NCBI GenBank assembly: GCA_028877045.1
Contig: JAGWPQ010000568.1
Coordinates: 1-13,380, forward strand
Origin: Bacteroidota bacterium
Lineage (GTDB): Bacteria; Bacteroidota; Bacteroidia; Chitinophagales; Chitinophagaceae
Length of the DNA stretch: 13,380 bases
Direction: 5' to 3'
In this document: piece after piece, positions 1 through 7,989 of the stretch
How positions within the stretch are numbered: position 1 is the stretch's first letter
Layout of the letters: each line of letters opens with the position of its first letter
The notes under the pieces: generated by a model
Told to the model about the DNA's origin: nothing
The model's database searches: none
What the model saw: only the letters and a program-made list of their open reading frames with translations
Translations under genes and position numbers: made by a program

Positions 1-216
1 ATTTATCAACAACTAAACACTTTAAGCCGTGCCATCGAAGATACCATGATGGTTGCCGGTGCCGAAGCTTATGATGCTTCATTAATATTTTATAATTCAG
101 TAAAAGCTGCCGAACGCAGTAATATTGGTGGCAGCCATGCTATTTATATGGATCTAAAAGAACAGTTTCCGCGGAAAACTACTGCAGCAACACCAGTTGC
201 AGCGCCAACTGCTTAA
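1..216 (+). CDS. Small conserved hypothetical protein, C-terminal fragment
   Basis: The first 71 codons of frame 1 are open from the window edge to a TAA at 214-216. The start codon lies outside the window. The visible part is rich in Ala, Met and Ser, with a probably helical stretch (LSRAIEDTMMVAGAEAY, then ASLIFYNSVKAAERS) followed by a low-complexity tail of Thr, Ala and Pro (TTAATPVAAPTA). It resembles a short, well-conserved Bacteroidota protein of unknown role, but I cannot name a family. No signal peptide can be judged because the N-terminus is missing. It is the only likely gene on the + strand and is convergent with everything to its right. A 9-bp hairpin 45 bases past the stop may end its transcript. 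Confidence 0.75.
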   Translation: MYQQLNTLSRAIEDTMMVAGAEAYDASLIFYNSVKAAERSNIGGSHAIYMDLKEQFPRKTTAATPVAAPTA

Positions 217-246
217 AAAGAGCGTGATTTTTTATTATTAATGTTG

Positions 247-561
247 ATTACCAAGTGGATGGGGGTACTTCTGAAGTACCCCTTCCTGCTTTTGAAGTAC
301 CCCTATCCACTTCTGAAGCTAAAATTCCTACTTCCGAAGTCCAACGTTTCACTTAAAAGGTGAAAATTTCTACTTCCGAAGTCCAACGTTTCACTTAAAA
401 GGTGAAAATTTCCACTTCCGAAGCGAAACGTTTCACTTTCGAAGTAGAACGTTGGACTTAAAAGGTGAAAATTTCCACTTCGGAAGTGGAACATTTCACT
501 TGCGAAGTAGAACCTTGGACTTAAAAGGTGGAAAGTTGGGGTTGGGAAGTGGGTAGTTTGG
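247..561. repeat. Tandem array of fifteen 21-bp units (intergenic minisatellite)
   Basis: Units start at 247, 268, 289 and so on every 21 bases to 541, with no insertion or deletion over 315 bases. Most begin with CTTnnnAAG followed by T; the middle triplet varies (CCG, TCG, CGG, GCG, CTG, TTG). The second half carries AACGTT in type A units, or GGTGAAAATTTC in type B units, which start CTTAAAAGG. The order from 331 is A-B, A-B, A-A2-B, A-A2-B. The 42-bp blocks 331-372 and 373-414 differ at one base. The 63-bp blocks 415-477 and 478-540 differ at eleven. The outermost units (247, 541) are the most degenerate. A minus-strand frame opening with GTG at 614 and ending with TAG near 303 reads the array as heptads such as FHLLSET and LDFGSRN. 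The units continue in phase past that stop, so I treat the array as DNA repeat rather than a gene. Confidence 0.9.
262..282 (+). terminator. Perfect 9-bp hairpin at the left end of the 21-bp array
   Basis: GGGGTACTT (262-270) and AAGTACCCC (274-282) are perfect inverted repeats around a 3-base loop. A second copy of the right arm is at 295-303, one 21-bp period further on. The hairpin lies 45 bases after the stop of the + strand gene ending at 216 and is followed by a weak T-containing stretch (TTCCTGCTTTT), so it could end that transcript. It is also simply the join of two array units, so a terminator role is only inferred. Confidence 0.35.
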
Positions 562-641
562 TAAACTTGATTGTTACGAAGTTTTAAAACATTAAATGCT
601 ATTAATAAAAACACAAACAGCGGCGAAAATTATATGAGTCA

Positions 642-1217
642 TTATTGAGCAGAATTCAATTGCTTGATAACTGATTTAATTGATGCATCATGAGAAATCA
701 TAATAGAGGGTGATATTTTCTGTATCAATTCTATAAATTTTTTTTCTGAATCTACTTTATATACTTTATCCTGAAAATAAACTGTCAATTGTGTGGTTTT
801 GATAAGTCCTGGTCTTTCATTAATATTGAATAAGTCATCATAAACTTTTATTCTCCCGTTTGTTAGCTGCCTTGAGAGATAAGACTTATCGTTTAATCTT
901 TTAAAATAAGTAGAGTCACAGTGAATTAGAGATGTATCTGCTCCATAAAAAACGGCCTTATTTATTTGAGCCATTTTATAACGAGTTATCAGGTTCCCAT
1001 TTTCATCGTAATGCTTTAAATTAAAAGAGGGGAATTCCCAAGTTGCGTATTCAAATATGCCGTTAACTTTTTTTCCTGAATTTAATATAATATATCCTTT
1101 GTGTTTTTGATAGTCGATTGAATATTTTGATGAACCAGCAGCGGCAGCAATAGCAGCGCCAGATTGTGCTGGTGCAACAAATGGAATTAATAAGAATATC
1201 AATAATAACCGGAGCAT
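642..1217 (-). CDS. Secreted hypothetical protein, 191 aa
   Basis: The protein starts with a clear Sec signal peptide (MLRLLLIFLLIPFVAPA, cleavage probably near residue 17-18), followed by an Ala/Gly/Ser-rich linker (SGAAIAAAAGSS). There is no lipobox cysteine, so the product is probably periplasmic or exported rather than a lipoprotein. The mature part contains KGYIILNSGKKVNGIFEY and later YDENGN, a pattern I know from Bacteroidota proteins of unknown function that begin with a short beta-rich segment. No catalytic motif is visible. The ATG at 1215-1217 places the signal peptide directly at the start, which supports that choice; no Shine-Dalgarno site precedes it. The gene lies 124 bases after the second MG2-plug gene on the same strand, separated by a repeat remnant, so co-transcription is possible but not shown. 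Function unknown. Confidence 0.8.
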   Translation of the reverse strand: MLRLLLIFLLIPFVAPAQSGAAIAAAAGSSKYSIDYQKHKGYIILNSGKKVNGIFEYATWEFPSFNLKHYDENGNLITRYKMAQINKAVFYGADTSLIHCDSTYFKRLNDKSYLSRQLTNGRIKVYDDLFNINERPGLIKTTQLTVYFQDKVYKVDSEKKFIELIQKISPSIMISHDASIKSVIKQLNSAQ

Positions 1218-1280
1218 AAACTAAAGATATTGTTTATATTTTCGCCTTCGTTGGCATTTTCACAAACGAAATAAAAAATC

Positions 1281-1314
1281 GAATAAAGAACAAGGGTACA
1301 AGAGTGCAATACAA
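1281..1314. repeat. Copy 1 of an intergenic repeat found after each MG2-plug gene
   Basis: This segment matches 3862-3896: GAATAAAGAACAAGG, then GTACAAGAGTGC, then CAAC, with one C missing and three substitutions. Both copies lie just downstream of an MG2-plug gene on the minus strand. This copy lacks the large hairpin that accompanies the other. A short GGGTA/TACCC inverted repeat (1294-1298 and 1323-1327) brackets the element. Either the downstream flank was duplicated together with the gene, or this is a dispersed genome repeat. Confidence 0.65.
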
Positions 1315-1341
1315 CAGGGGGATACCCTAAGAACAAAATGC

Positions 1342-3759
1342 TTATTCAATAATTTTTTCAATATGAGTTAATTTTCCTTCAGCGTTAATTCCCTCAAGTA
1401 CAACTCGAAGTTTTCTGCTTATATCATTATTATAAAATTCTAATTGCACTTTTTTATTTTTTGCATTCGTTAAAACATATGGATTCCAGTACAATGTTGT
1501 TCTGGTATCAGGTGCAAAATTTTTAATGGTATCACTGTAATTGGGCGAATAAAATTCTTTATACTTTGAATAACCGATCAATATTTTTTTTTCGGCTTGT
1601 GCATTTGAATTATTGAGCCGCTCATCGCCCTTTCTTGTGTACACAGCAATAGCACCACCAAGACCATTTCCTGTTGCTAAAACAAATGGAGCGCTGAATA
1701 TTTTGATATAAATAACATCTGACATTGGAACATGAACAAGTGCATCAACATCAACGGGTATTTCATTTAAATACATAGTAGGACTTTCTCCGCGTAATGT
1801 AACATTGTAGAAAGCATCGGATGCAGATGTTTGTTGTACAGGAGATATATCAAGACCCGCAACCCGGCTTTGCAAATACTTAAAAATATCCAGATAAGTA
1901 TATGCTGATGGATCTGATTTAACATCTACTCTTTCTTTCGCTTCAAAAGCAAAGGCACCAGTAGTATATTTATCATCAGCTACATCCAAAGCTGTTTTTG
2001 GTTTTAATCGAGAAGTAACAATTACATCTTTTAAGGTTGTGCTACTTCTTAATTTTTCTAATCGTTTTTGTTCTTCAATAAAATATAATTCTCTTGCTAA
2101 TTGTGCCGAATCGAATTGTTTGAAAGAATAATTATTGAATCCTTTTAAATAAGGGCTCTCTGCTGAAAAAATATTTGTCCTGAAATCAATGTCAGTTTTA
2201 GATGCTAATTTTTTTTGTTTGAACCGATAAAAAACATTCACGGTATCGAAAAACATGATCCCGCTTTTCGAAAAAGTTCCGTCTTGTTCCATCGGAATGG
2301 GAATAATTTGTTTGCTCGAATCCTGTTCCATCAATATCAATGTCACAAAATCTTTTTCTTCTACATTCTTAAAAGCCCTGCCCGATGCGGTTCCTGCTAT
2401 TTCTATATAATCGCTGTCTCTGGGATAATTGATTGTGGGCATTTTTGCTTTTGCAATATCATCCCAATTAAATCTTCTCCAGCCATGCGTCATCATCACC
2501 AGATCCAAAAAATGGTTGGTGCTGTCCTCATCATTTTCAAAATAGAAAGATGGATTGGTAATCTTTCCTTTTATATCATCACTCAATAAAAATTGCGAAA
2601 CGATCGTATTCTTTTCCTGAAATAACCCGGCATCGGTTACTGCTACCGACATGTTTGCAAATGCAGAATCGGCAACATCTATTTCAATAATATTTTTATC
2701 TCTTCTGTCAACGCCTTTTGTAACGGTGTTGATAATAGCATTGAATTGATATTGATGATTATTTACAAACACAATTCTTTCGGCAACGGGTTGCCACAAA
2801 GCATTGAACAATGTTAATTGCAAAATGCCTGTTGGATAAGTAGCAGTATTTATTTCGGTGAGTGCAGATGTTTTGTTCTCTAAATTTATTTTAAATTTAT
2901 TTAGTACCTGCTGATTCATGTGTGCCAGCAAATACAATGGTGTTAAGGTTTCGGCCTTATCAGCAGACCGTTGAATGTTGATTAAAATTTTATTTTTTAA
3001 GGTTTGGGTTTCAATAATAGCGCCACTTTTTTTAACGGCGGGCAGAAGATTAAAACCCGTTTTACCAAATTCATCCATCCAGAAAACATAATAAGTTTCA
3101 CTGGCATTTATTTTATCGATAGTAAAACTTCCCATGCCATCGTGTTCTGTTAAAAAAGAATCGATCAATTCGTTCTTGCTATTTCTGATAGCGCCTTTTA
3201 TGGATACGGGATTACCATTTTGATTGGTGGCGAGAAATGCAATTTTTGTATTTAAGCCGTTTACCAGATCGCCACCTTCGGGAAACAAATGAACTTCTGT
3301 AACAGGTTCTACAGATGATTTATTTTTTGTTTGCGGTTGATTGATGATGATATCTTTTTCGAATAAAAAAGCAGAATCAAAATTCAACATCCACTTGGTG
3401 TATGCCCGCAAATGCAGGGTTGCTGATGCGTAATCTTCCGGAATATCGAATTGTCCTTTTGCCGATGAACCGAAAACAGGAAAGAAATTATGTGCAATTA
3501 ATTTTCCGGTAGCATCGTACCAATCGGCATAAAAGTTTTTACTGAGATTGGATACATCTGAGCCAGCCATCAAGTATGCTTTAAACCAAATGGTCTCGCC
3601 TTTGTTGTAAACCGATTTGTCGAAGTGCAGATGCACTTTTTCCTGCTGGAAATTATCGCCGTAAATATTTATAACCGAATCTAAACTTTGTGCGAAAAGG
3701 TTATTGGCATTAAAGAATACAATTGTGGTAAAGCAAAGCGGTAGAAAAAAATTTTTCAT
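1342..3759 (-). CDS. Secreted MG2-like / TonB plug-like protein, paralog B
   Basis: This 805-residue protein begins with a Sec signal peptide (residues 1-24, ending LFAQ). An N-terminal macroglobulin-like (MG2-type) beta domain follows at about 38-140, with the signature HLHFDKSVYNKGETIWFKAYL. A second Ig-like segment contains LFPEGGDLV and EHDGMGSF, and the mid-region contains PVAERIVFVNN and THGWRRFNW. Residues about 575-713 resemble a TonB-dependent receptor plug: TLKDVIVTSR, then LQSRVAGLDI, LRGESPTMYLNE and GLGGAIAVYTRKG. No outer-membrane beta barrel follows; the protein ends after a 92-residue region containing RTTLYWNP. It therefore cannot be a transporter by itself. The architecture is common in Bacteroidota but its role is unknown; attachment at the cell surface or partnership with another outer-membrane protein is inference. 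It is a tandem paralog of the next gene, 221 bases away. Confidence 0.85.
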   Translation of the reverse strand: MKNFFLPLCFTTIVFFNANNLFAQSLDSVINIYGDNFQQEKVHLHFDKSVYNKGETIWFKAYLMAGSDVSNLSKNFYADWYDATGKLIAHNFFPVFGSSAKGQFDIPEDYASATLHLRAYTKWMLNFDSAFLFEKDIIINQPQTKNKSSVEPVTEVHLFPEGGDLVNGLNTKIAFLATNQNGNPVSIKGAIRNSKNELIDSFLTEHDGMGSFTIDKINASETYYVFWMDEFGKTGFNLLPAVKKSGAIIETQTLKNKILINIQRSADKAETLTPLYLLAHMNQQVLNKFKINLENKTSALTEINTATYPTGILQLTLFNALWQPVAERIVFVNNHQYQFNAIINTVTKGVDRRDKNIIEIDVADSAFANMSVAVTDAGLFQEKNTIVSQFLLSDDIKGKITNPSFYFENDEDSTNHFLDLVMMTHGWRRFNWDDIAKAKMPTINYPRDSDYIEIAGTASGRAFKNVEEKDFVTLILMEQDSSKQIIPIPMEQDGTFSKSGIMFFDTVNVFYRFKQKKLASKTDIDFRTNIFSAESPYLKGFNNYSFKQFDSAQLARELYFIEEQKRLEKLRSSTTLKDVIVTSRLKPKTALDVADDKYTTGAFAFEAKERVDVKSDPSAYTYLDIFKYLQSRVAGLDISPVQQTSASDAFYNVTLRGESPTMYLNEIPVDVDALVHVPMSDVIYIKIFSAPFVLATGNGLGGAIAVYTRKGDERLNNSNAQAEKKILIGYSKYKEFYSPNYSDTIKNFAPDTRTTLYWNPYVLTNAKNKKVQLEFYNNDISRKLRVVLEGINAEGKLTHIEKIIE

Positions 3760-3786
3760 ATTCAGGTGTTTGGTACATATTCAGGT

Positions 3787-3794
3787 CAAAAATA
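3787..3794 (-). promoter_or_regulatory. Possible Bacteroidota -7 box for MG2-plug paralog B
   Basis: Read on the minus strand this is TATTTTTG, a full match to TAnnTTTG, about 28 bases before the ATG at 3759. The nearest upstream TTG is only 15 bases away, shorter than the usual 17-23, so the -33 element is weak. This is a candidate only, in an AT-rich region where such octamers occur by chance. Confidence 0.3.
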
Positions 3795-3861
3795 ATACCA
3801 AACAAGAAGCAATACGAAAAAATTATATAAAATGCTGGTGGTACTTTGCTTTTTATTTGTT

Positions 3862-3960
3862 GAATAAAGAACAAGGCGTACAAGAGTGCGACGCAACGAA
3901 GATGCCCACCTGTACCGAACGTTGGTATCATAAAAATTATTTTCGTTGATACGTTCGGGC
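3862..3960. repeat. Copy 2 of the intergenic repeat, with a large imperfect hairpin
   Basis: 3862-3896 matches 1281-1314. Here it is followed by an inverted repeat: CCGAACG (3915-3921), a 4-base bulge TTGG, and TATCA (3926-3930), pairing with TGATA (3947-3951) and CGTTCGG (3952-3958) around a 16-base AT-rich loop. The element is GC-richer than the surrounding intergenic DNA. It lies 22 bases after the stop of MG2-plug paralog A on the minus strand. No U-tract follows the stem, so it does not look like a standard intrinsic terminator. It could be a REP-like element or an mRNA-end stabilising structure. Confidence 0.6.
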
Positions 3961-3980
3961 GAGCCACGAAATGCGATTGC

Positions 3981-6389
3981 TTACTCAATTAATTTTTCTA
4001 CCCTTGCAAATTTCCCATCGGCATTAACGCCTTCAATAATGACGCGTAATTTTTTGCTGCTGTCGTTATTAAAAAATGTGAGACGTACTTTGTGATTTTT
4101 TGGATCGGTAAACACGTATGGATTCCAATACAGCGTTGTTCTTGCATCCGCATCATTATAAGGTTGAGGCACTGTATAATCGGGTGAATAAAATTCTTTA
4201 TACTTTGTATAGCCCGCCACAAAAGTTTTTGGCATGCCAACATGAGGTTCGGAAACGGCTGTTCTTTCTTTTCCGGTACGCGTATAAATTGCGATAGCAC
4301 CACCGCTTCCACCACCAATGGCACCAAAAAACGGAGGGCGAAATACTTTAATGTACGCAACATCCGTCATTTGTATATTGGCAAGCATACTTGCATCGGT
4401 TTGCATTTCATTTAAAAATAAATCAGGTTTTGCATTACGCCATGTAAAATCGGGCTGTCCGTTATTGTAATTAACGTTTAATCCGGCAACGCGTCCCTGC
4501 AAATAATTAAAAACACTGTATGCACTTTGTGCGATCAGATCGTTTGTAATATCGAATTGATATGCATCACTTCCTGCAAACAATCCGCTGGTATATCTTT
4601 CGTCCAATAATTGAGTCGCACTTTTTGTTTTTGCCCTAACAACAACTTCTTTTAAAGTAACTGAAGCGCTTAGTTTTTTTAATCGTTCCTGTTCATCAAT
4701 CATCATTCGTATTTTTTTTTGTGCGGCACTGTCGGCAAGGGTATTCAGAAAAAAAGATCTTTGAAAATAATTTTTATTGATGGGCAATTCGGGTAATAAT
4801 CCATTATTAAAACGAACGGTAGCGATATCAGTAAATTTCCTGTCTCCATTAAAAATATAATTTACCGAAAGTGTATCGAAGAAAATGCCATGATTATTTA
4901 CAAATGAAGCGTTCTTATCAATCGGTAATGATAAAAATTGTTTGCTGCTGTCTTTTCCCGAAATAATTAAATTGATAGAAGGTTTTACTAGTGATGTTTG
5001 AAATCCCCCGCCAAAAACTTTTCCCTTGATCATCACATATTCTGTTTCGCGCTGATAGGGGAAATCGGGCAGCTTACCTGCAACAATTTCATTCCATTTA
5101 AATCTTCTCCAACCATTGGTAAGCATTACCAGATCTAATTGTTGTGCGATGGAATCGGCTGTACTTGAAAAATAATAGGCAGGATTATGGACATAACCTT
5201 TTATATCGCTGCACAATAATAATTGTGAAATGATATTATTACTACTGTCGGTTATAACATTTGCATCTGTTACGGCGATTGAAAGATTGGAAGCAACAGT
5301 ATCGGGTACATCTATTTCAATAACATTCTTTGCTCTTTTATTTAATCCAACAATAGGAAAAGATACTTTTGGATTAAATTGGTGTTGCTGATTATTTACA
5401 AAAACAATTCTTTCGGCAACAGGGATCCAGTTCACATCAAATAATGTAAGCAACATTACACCTGTTGGCAATTCGACTGTAGGTATTTGTGCAACTCCTG
5501 AAATTTTTTCTGAAAAATTTATTCTGGAACGATATACCAATTGCTGGTTCACTGTTCCAACTAAATTAAGTTGCTTTAAATTTTCGGGAACATCAATTGC
5601 TCTTTTGAGTGCCACTAATATCCTGCCTTTTAATGGATGCACTTCTAAATTAACACCGGTAGAAATTGCAATGGGCAATTCGGTTGTATGGGTTTCGCCC
5701 ATTTCATCTTTCCAATCAGCAATATATTTTTCATCTTTTTTAGGTTCCAATGCAAAGCTTCCCATGCCATCGTGTTCTGAAACAAATGAGTCAACAAATA
5801 CACCCGAACCAGTATGAATAGCACCTGCAACTTTTACAGGTTTGCCAAATTGATCATTGGCTTTAAATGCAACACGCGATAACAATCCAATTATAAGATC
5901 GCCACCTTCGGGGAAGAAATGGATACTTCTTATTTGTTGTATTTTTTTGGCGATAGGTTGTTTGATTTGTACAACAGGGATCTCTTTGTTGAATAAAAAT
6001 GCAGTATCAAAATTCAACATCCATCTTGTATATGCTACTGCATGTATCGATGCTTCCTGATACGAATCGGGTATATCGAATTGCAACCTTGCTGTTGACT
6101 CAAAAACGGGTGCCACTGTGTGTTTTATTAATTTTCCTTCAGTATCAAACCAATCGATATAGATATTTTTGCTGTAATCCGAGAAATCGGTACCGGCCAT
6201 CAGATACACTTTCATCCAAATCGTTTCACCGGGATTATAAATAGATTTATCGAAGTGAATATGGATTTTTTCGGATTGAAAACGTTCGCTATAAACACCA
6301 AGAACTGAATCTATTTTTTGTGCCGATGAACTAAGGCCACAACAAATAAAAATAATCGATACGGCAATTGATCTGATAATTTTTTGCAT
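3981..6389 (-). CDS. Secreted MG2-like / TonB plug-like protein, paralog A
   Basis: This 802-residue protein has the same layout as the downstream paralog. It has a Sec signal peptide (about 1-23, ending SSSAQ, with no convincing lipobox). The MG2-type domain carries IHFDKSIYNPGETIWMKVYL, and the Ig-like segment carries FFPEGGDLI and EHDGMGSF. The mid-region carries PVAERIVFVNN and TNGWRRFKW. A plug-like domain spans about 578-708 (TLKEVVVRAK, LQGRVAGLNV, LFLNEM, GGGSGGAIAIYTRTG), followed by a 94-residue tail containing ARTTLYWNP. There is no beta barrel. The ATG at 6387-6389 is followed at once by the signal peptide, supporting this start. The gene begins 40 bases after cysS ends, so it may be read from the cysS promoter. 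The conserved blocks occur in the same order in both copies, indicating tandem duplication followed by divergence. Function unknown. Confidence 0.85.
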   Translation of the reverse strand: MQKIIRSIAVSIIFICCGLSSSAQKIDSVLGVYSERFQSEKIHIHFDKSIYNPGETIWMKVYLMAGTDFSDYSKNIYIDWFDTEGKLIKHTVAPVFESTARLQFDIPDSYQEASIHAVAYTRWMLNFDTAFLFNKEIPVVQIKQPIAKKIQQIRSIHFFPEGGDLIIGLLSRVAFKANDQFGKPVKVAGAIHTGSGVFVDSFVSEHDGMGSFALEPKKDEKYIADWKDEMGETHTTELPIAISTGVNLEVHPLKGRILVALKRAIDVPENLKQLNLVGTVNQQLVYRSRINFSEKISGVAQIPTVELPTGVMLLTLFDVNWIPVAERIVFVNNQQHQFNPKVSFPIVGLNKRAKNVIEIDVPDTVASNLSIAVTDANVITDSSNNIISQLLLCSDIKGYVHNPAYYFSSTADSIAQQLDLVMLTNGWRRFKWNEIVAGKLPDFPYQRETEYVMIKGKVFGGGFQTSLVKPSINLIISGKDSSKQFLSLPIDKNASFVNNHGIFFDTLSVNYIFNGDRKFTDIATVRFNNGLLPELPINKNYFQRSFFLNTLADSAAQKKIRMMIDEQERLKKLSASVTLKEVVVRAKTKSATQLLDERYTSGLFAGSDAYQFDITNDLIAQSAYSVFNYLQGRVAGLNVNYNNGQPDFTWRNAKPDLFLNEMQTDASMLANIQMTDVAYIKVFRPPFFGAIGGGSGGAIAIYTRTGKERTAVSEPHVGMPKTFVAGYTKYKEFYSPDYTVPQPYNDADARTTLYWNPYVFTDPKNHKVRLTFFNNDSSKKLRVIIEGVNADGKFARVEKLIE

Positions 6390-6429
6390 AAGAAAAATGA
6401 TTTCAAATTTTTTTGGTATGACAGAGATA

Positions 6430-7938
6430 TTAATTAATCGTATAACTCACGGTTCCGTCTTTTTCATCTTTTAATTGAACCCCCAATTTAATTAACTCGT
6501 TGCGGATGGTATCGCTGGTAACAAAATCTTTTTTTGCTTTTGCTTCTTTCCGAATGTTAATTAACAATTGCAATACACCATTCAATTGTTCGTTATCAAT
6601 ACCATCACCCTTTAAACCAAATATGTCTTCGAGATAAACCTTTAATTTTTTTTGTAACAACCGAATGGTCGATTCGTTCAAACTATCGGCAGATAATTGT
6701 TTGTTTTTAATTCCATTGATGATCGGAACCAATTCAAACATATTGCCCAATACTTTTGCCGTGTTGAAGTCATCGTTCATAAAATCATCAAATTCATTTA
6801 ATAATCTTTGAACTTTCGTATCAAGTTCAATATCGATCATCGATTGACCATCGACGGTTGACCATGATAACTTCATCAAATTTTCGTATGCTTCCCATAA
6901 ACGTTTTAATCCTTTTTCAGCAGCCTGCAATGCTTCATTACTAAAGTCTAAAGTAGAACGATAATGCGATTGAAGAATAAAAAAACGAATGGTCATTGGA
7001 TGAAATGCCTGTGTTAATAACGGATGCGAACCTGTAAATAATTCACTCAGCTTAATTACATTATTATAACTCTTGCCCATCTTTCTGCCGTTGATGGTGA
7101 TCATGTTATTATGTAACCAATATCGTGCAGGCGTTTTATGATTGCAAACAGTGCTTTGTGCAATTTCGCATTCATGATGTGGAAATTGAAGGTCCATTCC
7201 GCCACCATGAATATCAAATTCTTCGCCCAGATATTTTGTACTCATGGCTGAACATTCAATATGCCATCCCGGGAAACCTTCGCCCCATGGGCTTTTCCAG
7301 CGCATGATGTGTTCGGGTGGTGCATTTTTCCACAAGGCAAAATCATTTTTATTTCTTTTCTCATCCTGATTATCCAGGTCTCTTGTGGTATCTAATTGCT
7401 CTTCAATATTTCTTCCGCTTAAGATTCCGTAAGGCAACCCCTTTTTAGAAAAATCGGTATTGTATTTTTCAACATCAAAATAAACCGAGCCATTGGCAAC
7501 ATACGCATAACCATCTTTAATAATTTCTTCGATCATGTTTATCTGCTCAACAATATGGCCTGTTGCAGTTGGTTCGATACTTGGAGGAAGATTATTGAAT
7601 TGGTCCATTGCCCAATGAAATAAGTTGGTGTATTTCTGTACCAATTCCATCGGCTCCAATTTTTCGATCACGGCTTTCGAACTTATTTTATCTTCAGCTT
7701 CGCGACCTTCTTCTTCAAAATGCCCCGCATCGGTGATGTTGCGTACGTACCGAACTTTATAACCTAAGTATAATAAATAACGATAGATAACATCAAACGT
7801 AATAAATGGCCGTGCATGACCGAGATGACTTTCGCCGCTTACTGTTGGTCCGCACACATACATTCCAACATGATCTTTTGTTATTGACCTGAACTCTTCT
7901 TTTTTTCTCGATAATGAATTATATACTTTGAGCGACAT
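6430..7938 (-). CDS. cysS: Cysteine--tRNA ligase
   Basis: A class I aminoacyl-tRNA synthetase that attaches cysteine to tRNA-Cys in the cytoplasm. Counting from the ATG at 7938, the HIGH-type motif is HLGH at 38-41. The zinc ligands that select cysteine are Cys29 (in CGPT), Cys229 (in WHIECS), His254 and Glu258 (in PHHECEIAQS). The KMSKS-type loop is KMGKS at 286-290, a Gly variant that I believe occurs in this family. A helical DALR-type anticodon-binding region follows (DDFNTAKVLGNMFELV), then a C-terminal tail. At 502 residues it is somewhat longer than E. coli CysS. The frame is open 18 codons further up to an ATG at 7992, but I prefer 7938: it gives the usual N-terminus MSLKVYNSL, has AAGGA 8 bases upstream, and the 7992 ATG overlaps the promoter-like box. 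Housekeeping gene, complete. Confidence 0.96.
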   Translation of the reverse strand: MSLKVYNSLSRKKEEFRSITKDHVGMYVCGPTVSGESHLGHARPFITFDVIYRYLLYLGYKVRYVRNITDAGHFEEEGREAEDKISSKAVIEKLEPMELVQKYTNLFHWAMDQFNNLPPSIEPTATGHIVEQINMIEEIIKDGYAYVANGSVYFDVEKYNTDFSKKGLPYGILSGRNIEEQLDTTRDLDNQDEKRNKNDFALWKNAPPEHIMRWKSPWGEGFPGWHIECSAMSTKYLGEEFDIHGGGMDLQFPHHECEIAQSTVCNHKTPARYWLHNNMITINGRKMGKSYNNVIKLSELFTGSHPLLTQAFHPMTIRFFILQSHYRSTLDFSNEALQAAEKGLKRLWEAYENLMKLSWSTVDGQSMIDIELDTKVQRLLNEFDDFMNDDFNTAKVLGNMFELVPIINGIKNKQLSADSLNESTIRLLQKKLKVYLEDIFGLKGDGIDNEQLNGVLQLLINIRKEAKAKKDFVTSDTIRNELIKLGVQLKDEKDGTVSYTIN

Positions 7939-7946
7939 GATGTTGA

Positions 7947-7951
7947 TCCTT
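7947..7951 (-). promoter_or_regulatory. Shine-Dalgarno site for cysS
   Basis: On the minus strand AAGGA stands 8 bases before the ATG at 7938. Clear Shine-Dalgarno sites are rare elsewhere in this window, so this one helps choose the start codon over the ATG at 7992. Confidence 0.6.
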
Positions 7952-7989
7952 GTTTTTGAAAATTGTATTTGAATGTTGCCGTTATTTGG

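Noticed and set aside
247..561. CRISPR array
   Set aside because: Units are contiguous 21-mers with no unique spacers and no cas genes nearby.
303..614. 103-codon minus-strand open frame as a real gene
   Set aside because: It starts with GTG, its body is the 21-bp array, and the array extends in phase beyond its stop. It is kept as a question under findings, not as a CDS.
286..1314. Integration site or mobile-element remnant between the array and the hypothetical gene
   Set aside because: No transposase, integrase, tRNA end or target-site duplication was found; the repeats are explained by the 21-bp array and the 1281-1314 element.
2215..2589. Antisense frames within the MG2-plug genes, and similar ones in rlmD and the rhomboid genes
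   Set aside because: They lie opposite well-supported coding sequence and give low-quality peptides, as expected from shadows in AT-rich genes.
3704..3988. Short open frames over the gap between the MG2-plug genes on both strands
   Set aside because: They overlap the signal-peptide end of one gene or the repeat-hairpin element and show no domain, start signal or conserved pattern.
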